Origin: Pseudomonas japonica | Lineage (GTDB): Bacteria; Pseudomonadota; Gammaproteobacteria; Pseudomonadales; Pseudomonadaceae | Length of the DNA: 64,000 nucleotides | Reading direction: 5' to 3' | Assembly (NCBI RefSeq): GCF_013522925.1 | Contig: NZ_JAAMQU010000004.1 | Coordinates: 186,001 to 250,000, forward strand | Shown here: in pieces, positions 26,122 to 34,149 of the stretch | Position numbering within the stretch: position 1 is the stretch's first letter | How the letters are laid out: each line of letters begins with the position of its first letter | Notes under the pieces: model-generated | The model's database searches: none | Told to the model about the DNA's origin: nothing | The model's input: only the letters and a program-made list of their open reading frames with translations | Made by a program: the position numbers and the translations under genes

Positions 26122-26138
26122 GGAGCCATGGAGGCTCC
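26122..26138 (+). other. Hairpin at the start of the nasS leader
   Basis: GGAGCC (26122-26127), a 5-base loop, GGCTCC (26133-26138). It would sit a few bases into the transcript from the sigma-54 promoter and may stabilise its 5' end. It lacks an ANTAR-type hexaloop. Confidence 0.35.
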
Positions 26139-26225
26139 CCACACGGTATCAACGACAACGGCGTCGCGGCTGGCTTTCATCCTGGAAGGCGGCCCGGCGC
26201 CGTTGTGCTTGCAGAAGGCTGATTC

Positions 26226-27410
26226 ATGACCGCGAACACGATAGACCCACGTACGGCCTGGGTGGCTGGCAGCGACGGCCCGGAAAAATCCAGTATCGAG
26301 CTGGGCTACATGGCCCTCACCGATTGCGCTTCGGTGGTGGTGGCGGCGACCCAGGGTTTCGCCCAACCCTATGGGCTGAGCATCAACCTGCGGCGCCAGC
26401 ATTCCTGGGCTGGCCTGCAAGACAAGCTGGCCAGCGGCGAGCTGGACGTCGCGCACGCCCTTTATGGGCTGGTGTATGCCGTGCAACTGGGCATCAGCGG
26501 TGGCGCCCAGCGGGACATGGCGGTATTGATGGGCCTGAACCGCAACGGGCAGAGCCTCAGCCTTTCCGCCTCGCTGGCTGGCGAGGGGGTGAACAGCGCA
26601 CGGCGCGTTGCCGAGCACATTCAGCATGGAGGGCGCCGGCTCACCTTTGCCCAGACGTTCCCTACCGGCACCCATGCCATGTGGCTCAATTACTGGCTGG
26701 CCAGCCAAGGCATCGACCCTCTGAGCCAAGTGGACAGCGTGGTGGTACCGCCACCGCTGATGCTTGACCACCTGCGAGCCGGGCGGATCGACGGCTTCTG
26801 CGTGGGCGAGCCTTGGGCTGCTGAAGCAGTGGACCAGCACCTGGCGGCAACCCTGAGCACCAGCCAGGCCATCTGGCCGGACCATCCGGAAAAAGTACTG
26901 GCCTGCACCCGCGATTTTGTCGCCACCTACCCCAATACCGCACGCATGCTGATCATGGCGGTGCTTGAAGCCAGCCGATTCGTCGAGCAGAACCTGGAGG
27001 CCACGGCGCACCTGCTCAGTGCTCGGGAGTATCTGGATGCCCCGCCCGGGCGCATTTTGCCCCGCCTGGAAGGGCGCTACGAAGATGGCCTTGGCCATGC
27101 GTGGCTCGATGCGCACCCGGTGCGCTTTTTCGACGGAGGGCAGGTCAACCTGCCTTATCTGTCCGACGGGATGTGGTTCATGACGCAGTTCCGTCGCTGG
27201 GGGTTGCTGCGTGAAGCGCCGGACTATAACGCCGTGGCCGAAGGCGTTCAGCAACTGGCCATGTATCGCGAAGCTGCGCTTGCAGCAGGTATCGCGGCGG
27301 ATCCGGCCGATTGCCGCAGCAGCCTGTTCGCCGACGGTAGCCGATGGGACGGCAGCGACCCCGAGGGGTATGCCAAGGCATTCATCATCAGCCATGTGGC
27401 TCAGGAGTGA
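26226..27410 (+). CDS. nasS: Nitrate sensor NasS
   Basis: 394 residues, starting [12 protein letters not shown] behind an AGAAGG site. The fold is that of NrtA/NasF nitrate-binding proteins ([72 protein letters not shown]), but there is no signal peptide, so it is cytoplasmic. In Azotobacter, Paracoccus and P. putida, NasS holds the antiterminator NasT inactive until nitrate or nitrite binds. The next gene, nasT, starts 3 bases after its stop. The sigma-54 promoter at 26091 drives the pair. Confidence 0.93.
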   Translation: MTANTIDPRTAWVAGSDGPEKSSIELGYMALTDCASVVVAATQGFAQPYGLSINLRRQHSWAGLQDKLASGELDVAHALYGLVYAVQLGISGGAQRDMAVLMGLNRNGQSLSLSASLAGEGVNSARRVAEHIQHGGRRLTFAQTFPTGTHAMWLNYWLASQGIDPLSQVDSVVVPPPLMLDHLRAGRIDGFCVGEPWAAEAVDQHLAATLSTSQAIWPDHPEKVLACTRDFVATYPNTARMLIMAVLEASRFVEQNLEATAHLLSAREYLDAPPGRILPRLEGRYEDGLGHAWLDAHPVRFFDGGQVNLPYLSDGMWFMTQFRRWGLLREAPDYNAVAEGVQQLAMYREAALAAGIAADPADCRSSLFADGSRWDGSDPEGYAKAFIISHVAQE

Positions 27411-27413
27411 TCC

Positions 27414-27989
27414 ATGCTTCGAATCCTCTTGATCGACGACACCGAGAAGAAGCTGGGACGGCTGCGCAACGCGCTCAGCGGCGCGGGTTTCGAGGTAATG
27501 GAAGCCAGCGGCCTGACTATCGACCTGCCCGGGGAAGTGGAGCGCCTGCGCCCCGACGTGATCCTGATCGACACCGACTCTCCGGGCCGCGATGTGATGG
27601 AGCAGGTGATTCTGGTAAACCGTGATCGCCCAAGCCCCATTGTGTTGTTCACCGATGAACACGACCCCCACGTGATGCGCCAGGCCATTCGCGCGGGCGT
27701 GAGCGCCTATATCGTGGAAGGCATCCACGCCGAACGCTTGCAGCCAATCCTGGATGTGGCGATAGCCCGGTTCGAAACCGACCAGGCGCTTCGCGCGCAG
27801 CTCAGCGCCAGGGATCAGCAGCTCGCCGAACGTAAGCGAATCGAGTTGGCCAAGGGCCTGTTGATGAAGCTCAAGGCCTGTGACGAGGCGGCGGCGTATA
27901 CGTTGATGCGTCGCCAGGCCATGAGCCGCCAACAGAAGCTGATTCAGGTCGCCGAGCAAATCATCGCCATGAACGAGATGCTCGGCTGA
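27414..27989 (+). CDS. nasT: ANTAR-domain RNA-binding antiterminator NasT
   Basis: 191 residues. An N-terminal pseudo-receiver (1-120) keeps D53 ([10 protein letters not shown]) but has V-E where a response regulator has its conserved lysine (SAYIVEGIH), as in NasT. A coiled-coil linker leads to the ANTAR domain (about 128-190: [35 protein letters not shown]). Free NasT binds paired hexaloop hairpins in leader RNA and prevents termination. Such a leader lies directly downstream at 28043-28122, before nasA. With NasS it forms the nitrate switch. Confidence 0.94.
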   Translation: MLRILLIDDTEKKLGRLRNALSGAGFEVMEASGLTIDLPGEVERLRPDVILIDTDSPGRDVMEQVILVNRDRPSPIVLFTDEHDPHVMRQAIRAGVSAYIVEGIHAERLQPILDVAIARFETDQALRAQLSARDQQLAERKRIELAKGLLMKLKACDEAAAYTLMRRQAMSRQQKLIQVAEQIIAMNEMLG

Positions 27990-28042
27990 AAGCTGGCCCG
28001 GGAATTGCTCGAGCCATAAGCGTATCACCCACATTCAGCTCG

Positions 28043-28123
28043 GGCAGCCAATGGCGGTTGCCGGGCGAACGACAAAGACGTCGCTCCCTCCCTGTTATCG
28101 CAGGTCGGGAAGCGGCGTCTTTT
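28043..28123 (+). promoter_or_regulatory. NasT-responsive ANTAR leader RNA with overlapping intrinsic terminator
   Basis: Hairpin P1: stem 28043-28049 with 28056-28062 (7 pairs, one G-U), hexaloop AATGGC. Hairpin P2: stem CGAC 28070-28073 with GTCG 28080-28083, hexaloop AAAGAC. Both loops have A at position 1 and G at position 4, the ANTAR-target rule. The terminator stem pairs 28074-28085 with 28111-28122 (12 pairs, one G-U), extended by CCC/GGG, and is followed by a T-rich run. P2 shares bases 28074-28083 with the terminator, so the two are mutually exclusive. nasA starts at 28184. Confidence 0.88.
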
Positions 28124-28183
28124 GCGTTTCAGACCCCCGAAGCCGGGGCATCGATCAAGCCCCCTTGCCCGTTGAGGTATTCA

Positions 28184-29395
28184 ATGAATACGAGTTTCTG
28201 GAAAGCCGGCCATGCGCCTACCTTGTTTGCAGCGTTCCTGTATTTCGACCTGAGCTTCATGGTCTGGTACCTCCTCGGCCCGCTGGCGGTGCAGATCGCC
28301 ACAGACCTTCAGCTGACCACTCAGCAGCGCGGCCTGCTGGTGGCCACGCCTATCCTCGCGGGCGCCATCCTGCGCGTGATCATGGGCTGGGCGGCAGATC
28401 GCTTGTCCCCCAAAACCGCTGGCATCATTGGCCAATGCATTGTTATCGCCTCCCTGGCGCTGGCCTGGCAGCTGGGTATCCATAGCTTTACCCAAGCGCT
28501 GCTGCTGGGCATCGGGCTGGGCGTGGCAGGGGCATCCTTTGCCGTGTCGCTGCCTCTGGCATCCCAGTGGTACCCGGCTGAACATCAGGGCAAGGCCATG
28601 GGCATCGCCGGCGCGGGCAACTCGGGCACCGTGTTTGCCGCACTGTTTGCACCTGCGCTGGCCGCGGCGTTCGGCTGGACCAACGTATTCGGCTTTGCAT
28701 TGATTCCGCTGGTACTCACTTTGGTCGTGTTCGCTACGGTGGCGCGCAATGCGCCAAACCGTCCCAAGCCCAAGACGCTGGCCGACTACAGCAAGGCCCT
28801 GGGCGACAAGGACAGTTGGTGGTTCATGTTCTTCTACGCCATCACCTTCGGTGGCTTCATTGGCCTGGCGAGCGCCCTGCCCGGTTATTTCAACGACCAG
28901 TACGGGCTAAGCCCTGTCACCGCGGGTTATTACACCGCCGCCTGCGTGTTCGGCGGTAGCCTGCTGCGGCCCTTGGGCGGCGCGCTGGCGGATCGCTTCG
29001 GGGGCATTCGCACCCTCTTGGCGATGTATACCGTGGCCGCGCTGTGCATGGCCGCGGTGGGCTTCAACCTGCCCAGCTCCGTGGCGGCGCTGGCCCTGTT
29101 CGTTGTCACCATGCTGGGCCTGGGTGCGGGCAACGGTGCGGTGTTCCAACTGGTGCCGCAGCGTTTCCGTCAGGAAATCGGTGTAATGACCGGCCTGATC
29201 GGCATGGCGGGCGGGGTGGGTGGCTTCCTGCTCGCCGCAGGCCTGGGTGCGATCAAGCAACACACCGGCAGCTATCAGCTGGCGCTTTGGACCTTCGCGG
29301 TGCTGGCTGTGGTGGCCTGGTTCGGGCTGCATAGCGTGAAGCGTCGCTGGCGCACCACCTGGGGCGCGGCGGCTGTGACGGCGGCCCGCGTTTGA
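28184..29395 (+). CDS. nasA: Nitrate/nitrite MFS transporter NasA
   Basis: 403 residues from the ATG at 28184 with a TTGAGGT site; the frame is open upstream through the leader RNA but untranslated. Twelve hydrophobic segments. Nitrate-porter signatures of the NNP family are present: FLYFDLSFMVWYLLGPLAVQIA (helix 1), GIAGAGNSGTVFAALFAP (helix 5, nitrate signature) and GLGAGNGAVFQLVPQRF (helix 11). It imports nitrate for assimilation. Its expression depends on the NasT-controlled leader. Its stop overlaps the TTG start of the phosphatase-kinase gene. Confidence 0.94.
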   Translation: MNTSFWKAGHAPTLFAAFLYFDLSFMVWYLLGPLAVQIATDLQLTTQQRGLLVATPILAGAILRVIMGWAADRLSPKTAGIIGQCIVIASLALAWQLGIHSFTQALLLGIGLGVAGASFAVSLPLASQWYPAEHQGKAMGIAGAGNSGTVFAALFAPALAAAFGWTNVFGFALIPLVLTLVVFATVARNAPNRPKPKTLADYSKALGDKDSWWFMFFYAITFGGFIGLASALPGYFNDQYGLSPVTAGYYTAACVFGGSLLRPLGGALADRFGGIRTLLAMYTVAALCMAAVGFNLPSSVAALALFVVTMLGLGAGNGAVFQLVPQRFRQEIGVMTGLIGMAGGVGGFLLAAGLGAIKQHTGSYQLALWTFAVLAVVAWFGLHSVKRRWRTTWGAAAVTAARV

Positions 29396-31065
29396 CCACC
29401 ACGCTGCGCCTGGAATGCGCCCAGGCCACGGCTACCGGCCCACGCTCCGAGAACCAGGACGCGCTGCGCATGGTCACCCCCTCCCCCGCCTTGGCGGCGA
29501 GCAAGGGTTACCTGTTCGGCCTTGCCGACGGCGTAAGCCAGTGCGTGGACGGCGGCCTGGCCGCGCGGGCGACCCTGCAGGCGCTGGCGCTCGACTACTA
29601 CGCCACACCGGAAACCTGGCCAGTGAGCCGCGCGCTGGACACGTTGCTAGGCGCACAAAACCGCTGGTTGCAAGCCAATGGTGGGGGCCAACCGCTGCTC
29701 ACCACCCTCACGGCACTGGTGGTGCGCGGCAACCGCTTCACCCTCGCCCATGTGGGCGATTGCCGCGCCTACCGCTGGGGGCCGGAGGGGTTGCGCCGGT
29801 TAAGCCAGGACCACGTTTGGGACCAGCCGGGCATGCAGCGTGTGCTCAAGCGCGCGCTGGGCCTGGACCAGCACTTGTTGGTGGATTACCTCGAAGATGA
29901 TGTGCACGCCGGTGAGGCGTTTCTGCTGCTCAGCGATGGCGTATGGGGCGCCCTGCAGGAGCGGGAAATCAGTACCGTACTGCGTGAGGCGCAAACCGTG
30001 CAGGCGGCAGCGGACACTCTCGTGAGCATGGCGCACGCCGCCGGCAGCCAGGACAACGCCAGTGCACTGCTGGTACGCGTGCTGTCGCCGGGCAGCGTGA
30101 ACCTGGCGGACAATCTGGCCCGGCTGCGCCAGTGGCCGCTTCCACCCATGCTCAAGGCCGGGCAGCTGTTCGAGGGGTGGCGGGTGCAGGGGGTTCATGC
30201 GCACAGCCGGCAGTCGCTGGTTTACCGCGTGCTGAATGCCGAGGGCGAGCCCTGGCTGTTGAAAACCTTGCCTACGCAGTGTGCCCATGATGATCAGGAG
30301 CAACAGCGCTTGTTACTTGAGGAGTGGTTCTTGCGCCGTGTGGCAGCCCGCGCCTTCCCTGAAGTACACAGCGGCACCGGGCGCCAGCACCTGTATTACG
30401 CCATGCGCCAATACCCCGGTACCACCTTGGCCGAGCGCTTGAGTCAAGGCCCGCTGGCACTTGATGCCTGGCATCATCTGGCGGACAAGCTGCTCAAAGC
30501 GCTGGGGCTGCTGCATCGGCGCAACATGATCCATCGCGACCTCAAGCCGGAAAACCTGCTGTTCAGCGGGGATGGCGAGCTAAAGGTGCTTGATTTCGGC
30601 CTGGCCTATTGCCCCGGCCTATCGGCGGTGAATACGGAACAGGTGGCGGGGACGCCCAGCTATATCGCTCCGGAAGCGTTCCAGGGCCAAGCCCCTGCTA
30701 CCGCGCAAGACCTGTTCGCCGCCGGCGTGGTGCTTTACCAGGCACTTACCGGGCATTATCCCTATGGCGAAGTCGAGGCCTTCCAACGCCCGCGCTTCGG
30801 CCAGCCGACTGCGCCCAGCCGCTACCGGCCAGAAATCCCCGAATGGCTGGATGCGCTGGTCATAAAAAGCGTACAGGCCAACCCCGCCCAACGCTTCGAA
30901 ACCGCAGAGCAATGGTTGCTGGAGCTGCAGCGTGGAGAATCGAAAGGCTTCGCGGCGGTGCGCCGGCCGTTGCTGGAGCGTGAGCCGCTGAAGGTCTGGC
31001 GCACGGTAGCGCTGCTATCGCTGGCAGCGAACCTGATCGTGGCGCTGGTGTGGCTGCACGGGTGA
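29392..31065 (+). CDS. Fused PP2C-type phosphatase and Ser/Thr protein kinase, membrane-anchored
   Basis: 557 residues from a TTG at 29392 overlapping the nasA stop (TTGA), so translation is coupled. Residues 1-235 are a PP2C phosphatase (SENQDALRM, FGLADGVSQCVDGG, AHVGDCRAYRW, LLLSDGVWGAL, SQDNASALLV: the metal-binding aspartates are present). Residues 260-520 are a Hanks-type kinase (ATP lysine WLLKTLP, catalytic loop HRDLKPENLL, DFGLAYCPG). A single membrane segment ends the protein (LKVWRTVALLSLAANLIVALVWLHG). An equivalent gene (PA1782) lies in the nitrate cluster of P. aeruginosa. Its substrate is unknown; a role in tuning nitrate uptake or reductase activity is inferred from linkage only. 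Confidence 0.92.
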   Translation: MTTTLRLECAQATATGPRSENQDALRMVTPSPALAASKGYLFGLADGVSQCVDGGLAARATLQALALDYYATPETWPVSRALDTLLGAQNRWLQANGGGQPLLTTLTALVVRGNRFTLAHVGDCRAYRWGPEGLRRLSQDHVWDQPGMQRVLKRALGLDQHLLVDYLEDDVHAGEAFLLLSDGVWGALQEREISTVLREAQTVQAAADTLVSMAHAAGSQDNASALLVRVLSPGSVNLADNLARLRQWPLPPMLKAGQLFEGWRVQGVHAHSRQSLVYRVLNAEGEPWLLKTLPTQCAHDDQEQQRLLLEEWFLRRVAARAFPEVHSGTGRQHLYYAMRQYPGTTLAERLSQGPLALDAWHHLADKLLKALGLLHRRNMIHRDLKPENLLFSGDGELKVLDFGLAYCPGLSAVNTEQVAGTPSYIAPEAFQGQAPATAQDLFAAGVVLYQALTGHYPYGEVEAFQRPRFGQPTAPSRYRPEIPEWLDALVIKSVQANPAQRFETAEQWLLELQRGESKGFAAVRRPLLEREPLKVWRTVALLSLAANLIVALVWLHG

Positions 31066-31107
31066 TGAGAGACCGTTTCGCAGGCTTGCCGGGTTTTTTC
31101 GGACAAT

Positions 31108-31139
31108 AAAAAAGCCCGGGCAATTGCCCGGGCTTTTTT
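31108..31139. terminator. Bidirectional rho-independent terminator (nas unit / oprF)
   Basis: AAAAAA, GCCCGGGC (31114-31121), AATT, GCCCGGGC (31126-31133), TTTTTT: a fully symmetric element giving a strong stem followed by six T on both strands. It ends both the rightward nas operon and the leftward oprF transcript. Confidence 0.95.
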
Positions 31140-31154
31140 GACGCTCAGCGCAAA

Positions 31155-32213
31155 TTACTTGGCTTGAGCTTCTACTTCGGCTTCTACGCGACGGTTGATC
31201 GCGCGGCCAGCGTCGGTGGCGTTGTCGGCAACTGGGCGGGTTTCGCCGTAGCCAACAGAGTTCACGCGAGCGCCTTCAACACCGTACTGGTTGACCAGAA
31301 CGTTACGAACAGCGGCGGCGCGCTTCTCGGACAGCTTCTGGTTGTAAGCGTCGGTACCAACGGAGTCGGTGTGACCTTCAACGGTGGTGGTGGTAGCCGG
31401 GTATTGCTTCATGAAGTCGGCCAGGTTCTTGATGTCGGCATAGCTGTTAGGCTTGACGACCGACTTGTTGAAGTCGAACTTCACGTCCAGCTCAACACGT
31501 ACGGTTTCGGCAACGGCTGGGCAGCCATCAGCGTCAACGGTGGTGTTTGCAGGGGTGTTCGGGCACTTGTCGACGTTGTCGCACACGCCGTCGTTGTCCG
31601 AGTCGGAGCACACTTCAGCAACTGGAGCAGGGGCCGCGGCCACTTCTTCCTGCTGCTTGGCGCCGCCACCGAAGTTCACGCCAACACCAACGCTCGGAGC
31701 CCACTCGGTCTCGCCACGGTCGATGTTGTACATGGCTTCAACGCCAGCACGTGCGTACACGTTTTCGGTGAAGTAGTACTTGGCGCCGCCACCAGCGTTG
31801 AAGAAGGTGGAGTGGTCACGGCCGCTGTGGCCATGAGCTTCGACGTTGCTGATGCTCTGCTGCGAGAAGCCAGCGGAGACGTACGGACGCAGGCCAACAC
31901 CTGGGGTACCGAAGTGGTATACGGCGTCCAGAGCAGCGTTGCCGCCGTGGATTTTCTGGTTGCCGGTGCCGTTGTTCGAGCGAATGTTGTGGATGCCGTC
32001 GTAGCCCAGACGCAGCTCAACGTCGTCGGTCAGGAAGTAACCGATCGAGCCACCGTAGAGGTTGGCATCGTCCAGATCACGCGAACTGTCGGTGTAGTAC
32101 TTCTTGGTGAACAGCTCACCCTCGACTGCGCCTTGGCCTTGTGCCAATACGCCGAAAGAGGTTGCGGCAACAAGAGAGCCAATGGCCAGGCCCAAGGTGT
32201 TTTTCAGTTTCAT
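31155..32213 (-). CDS. oprF: Major outer-membrane porin OprF (OmpA family)
   Basis: 352 residues. Signal peptide MKLKNTLGLAIGSLVAATSFGVLA|QG, an N-terminal eight-strand beta-barrel (to about residue 180), a proline/alanine linker with cysteines and calcium-type repeats (CSDSDNDGVCDNVDKCPNTP), and a C-terminal OmpA peptidoglycan-binding domain (VEGHTDSVGTDAYNQKLSEKRA). It anchors the outer membrane to peptidoglycan and forms a low-permeability pore. Codon use is highly biased, as expected for an abundant protein. SigX contributes to its transcription in other pseudomonads, and sigX is immediately upstream. Confidence 0.97.
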   Translation of the reverse strand: MKLKNTLGLAIGSLVAATSFGVLAQGQGAVEGELFTKKYYTDSSRDLDDANLYGGSIGYFLTDDVELRLGYDGIHNIRSNNGTGNQKIHGGNAALDAVYHFGTPGVGLRPYVSAGFSQQSISNVEAHGHSGRDHSTFFNAGGGAKYYFTENVYARAGVEAMYNIDRGETEWAPSVGVGVNFGGGAKQQEEVAAAPAPVAEVCSDSDNDGVCDNVDKCPNTPANTTVDADGCPAVAETVRVELDVKFDFNKSVVKPNSYADIKNLADFMKQYPATTTTVEGHTDSVGTDAYNQKLSEKRAAAVRNVLVNQYGVEGARVNSVGYGETRPVADNATDAGRAINRRVEAEVEAQAK

Positions 32214-32246
32214 CCGTTAAATCCCCATCTGGTGATTGTTAAGCGA

Positions 32247-32267
32247 TCCCACCAGGACTGCGTGGGA
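32247..32267 (-). other. Hairpin in the oprF leader
   Basis: TCCCAC (32247-32252) and GTGGGA (32262-32267) form a 6-base stem between sigX and oprF. It may stabilise the oprF mRNA or attenuate read-through from sigX; there is no T run. Confidence 0.35.
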
Positions 32268-32324
32268 CAACTCGGCGGCAAGTCTAGCAGAACTTGCACG
32301 CCAGTTAGAGAGAATCGCGTTCCG

Positions 32325-32915
32325 TTAAGTTTCCATAACGTTGGCGAATTTCTCGCGCAGCTTGTCGAGCGCGCGTTTGTAGCGCATTTTGGTCGCGCTC
32401 AGACCCATGTGCATGATGTCCGCGATCTCCTGAAATTCAAGTTCCGCGACAAACCGCAGCACAAGGATTTCCCGGTCTATCGGGTTCACATACACAAGCC
32501 AGCGGTCAAGACCGCCGCGCTCCTCGGGCTTCGGCGCCTTTTCCTCCGAAGCCTCCTCGACCGGATCAAGACTCAAGGCGTCCATAAGGCGACGCTTGCG
32601 TCTTTCTTTCCGATACTGCGTGATGCATTCGTTGTAAGTGATGCTGTATAGCCATGTCTTGAACTTCGATTTACCCTCGAAGTTCTTCAAGCCGTACAGC
32701 ACCTTCAACATCACTTCCTGACAGACATCATCAGCGTCCCGATCGTTCCCCAGGTAACGCGCGCATACATTGAAGAGGGTGCGCTGATAGCGGCGCATCA
32801 GCTCTTCGTAAGCGCGAGTCACATGAAAAAGCTCTTCATGCGAACGTGCCACCAGTTCCTCATCGGACAGCGCGCGTGGGTCGTATCGCAAGGAAGGCGT
32901 TGGCACTTTAGTCAA
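32325..32915 (-). CDS. sigX: ECF sigma factor SigX
   Basis: 196 residues, starting at a TTG (32915); a GTG three codons in is an alternative. Region 2 reads YEELMRRYQRTLFNVCARYLGNDRDADDVCQEVMLKVLYGL with FKTWLYSITYNEC (region 2.3-2.4), and region 4 is VNPIDREILVLRFVAELEFQEIADIMHMGLSATKMRYKRALDKLR. It is nearly identical to P. aeruginosa SigX as I recall it. SigX responds to envelope stress and affects oprF, fatty-acid synthesis and membrane fluidity. No anti-sigma gene is adjacent, which is normal for SigX; CmpX and related proteins have been proposed as inputs. Confidence 0.95.
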   Translation of the reverse strand: MTKVPTPSLRYDPRALSDEELVARSHEELFHVTRAYEELMRRYQRTLFNVCARYLGNDRDADDVCQEVMLKVLYGLKNFEGKSKFKTWLYSITYNECITQYRKERRKRRLMDALSLDPVEEASEEKAPKPEERGGLDRWLVYVNPIDREILVLRFVAELEFQEIADIMHMGLSATKMRYKRALDKLREKFANVMET

Positions 32916-33008
32916 AACGGTTCGGGCCGCAGGTCAGGTCAGGTCCACCCGCCACCCCGTGGGGGCCGGTGATTTTTCGCGGCGGGCATACTAGCAGAAT
33001 ATGCACGC

Positions 33009-33833
33009 TCAGCGGCTACTGACCTTCTCCGCAAGCAGGATCCGGTTCGACACCGACACCCATTCACCTTCCTCGGTCACCACCGTGGTTTTCACGGTGC
33101 CGATTTCCTCGATATGGCCCTCGAGCTCTCCAATACGCACCTGCTGGCCAACCTGATAAAGCTCGCGCACGTAAATCCCGGCAAGGATCTGGCTGGCGAT
33201 ATCGCGACTGCCCAGGCCCATTGCCAGCGCAACCGCCAGACCAACGGTAATGAGCGCGATCACGATCACATGGTTGAGCAGGTCGGTCTTGATCTCCAGC
33301 TGGCTGATGGCCACGGAGATACTGATCACGATCACCAGCCACTGCGCCACGCGGCCCAGGCCACCGGCGTACTCGATACCCACGCCTTCGGCCGCGCCGC
33401 GCACGATGCCATTGACCAGTTGCGCCAGCAACACACCCACCAGCAGCACCAGCACCGCCCCAAATACCTTGGGCAGATAGAGCGCCAGCACATCCAGGGT
33501 GGCCGAAACGCGTTGCAAGCCAAGAGACTCGGCTGCGGAAACGAAGAAGATAAGCAGCACGAACCAGTAAACGATTTTACCTACCAACGTGGAGATCGGC
33601 ACCCTGATACCGGCGCGCCCCATCAGTTTGGTAAGGCCGGTACCGGCCATCAGGCGGTCGAGCCCTACCTTGGCGAGCACTCGCGATAACAGAGCGTCCA
33701 GCAGCTTGGCGACCACAAACCCAAGCAGCACCACCACAAGGGCGCCGAACAGGTTGGGAATGAAGCTGGCGACTTTGGTCCACAGGGCGGTCATCGCAGT
33801 GACCAGGCTTTGGGTCCAGAGGTCGAGTTCCAT
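33009..33833 (-). CDS. cmpX: CmpX, MscS-like membrane channel-type protein
   Basis: 274 residues from the ATG at 33833 (a TTG 6 bases upstream overlaps the crfX stop). Four to five hydrophobic segments, with conserved TM-helix repeats (FIPNLFGALVVVLLGFVVAKLLDALLSRVL and KVFGAVLVLLVGVLLAQLVNGIV), then an MscS-type beta region (LGSRDIASQILAGIYVRELYQVGQQVRIGELEGHIEEIGTVKTTVVTEEG). In Pseudomonas, cmpX mutants show altered SigX activity and osmotic/envelope responses. It forms an operon with crfX and lies upstream of sigX. Confidence 0.93.
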   Translation of the reverse strand: MELDLWTQSLVTAMTALWTKVASFIPNLFGALVVVLLGFVVAKLLDALLSRVLAKVGLDRLMAGTGLTKLMGRAGIRVPISTLVGKIVYWFVLLIFFVSAAESLGLQRVSATLDVLALYLPKVFGAVLVLLVGVLLAQLVNGIVRGAAEGVGIEYAGGLGRVAQWLVIVISISVAISQLEIKTDLLNHVIVIALITVGLAVALAMGLGSRDIASQILAGIYVRELYQVGQQVRIGELEGHIEEIGTVKTTVVTEEGEWVSVSNRILLAEKVSSR

Positions 33834-33835
33834 GT

Positions 33836-34081
33836 TCAATCAGCCTTATCCGCGCGCTGCGCGGTACGGGTACGACGGTTCACCGGGGCCACATGCGGCG
33901 CCCCTTTGCTTACAGCGATCATGCCGGCCTGGAAGCAACGGCCGATGAGGCCAAACAGGTCCTGCGCGCCTACCTGGCGGTTCGCGGTTTTCAACACGCG
34001 GTCCAGGCAGGCGTCATCATCGCGCCCCTGGGGGCTGGCGTTGAGCATGTCGCGCAAGGACTGTTCGAACGGGTCGTGCAT
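33836..34081 (-). CDS. crfX: CrfX, small SigX-locus protein
   Basis: 81 residues from the ATG at 34081, chosen for its GAGGTG ribosome site; the frame is open further to 34183 inside cmaX without one. It is a short, mostly helical, basic protein (MHDPFEQSLRDMLNASPQGRDDDACLDRVLKTANRQVGAQDLFGLIGRC) with a basic tail. CrfX ('cysteine-rich factor'-locus protein) is conserved beside cmpX-sigX in pseudomonads and has been reported to influence biofilm and SigX-linked phenotypes. No domain is recognisable. Its stop precedes the cmpX ATG by 2 bases. Confidence 0.85.
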   Translation of the reverse strand: MHDPFEQSLRDMLNASPQGRDDDACLDRVLKTANRQVGAQDLFGLIGRCFQAGMIAVSKGAPHVAPVNRRTRTAQRADKAD

Positions 34082-34149
34082 GATCACCTCACGAATTTGA
34101 CTCAAAGACGCAGGCCCTTGCAGCCGGGTCACATTCCACGGCAAAACCT

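Noticed and set aside
26122..26138. Hairpin in the nasS leader as a possible second ANTAR target
   Set aside because: Its loop is five bases and does not have the A1/G4 hexaloop; no partner hairpin or terminator is beside it.
24981..28034. A 1017-codon leftward open frame covering pyrD, nasS and nasT
   Set aside because: Only the part from 26021 down is pyrD. The rest is the antisense of nasS and nasT, a common effect of high-GC codon bias.
31164..32651. A long rightward frame across oprF and sigX
   Set aside because: It is antisense to both genes and arises from the strong codon bias of oprF.
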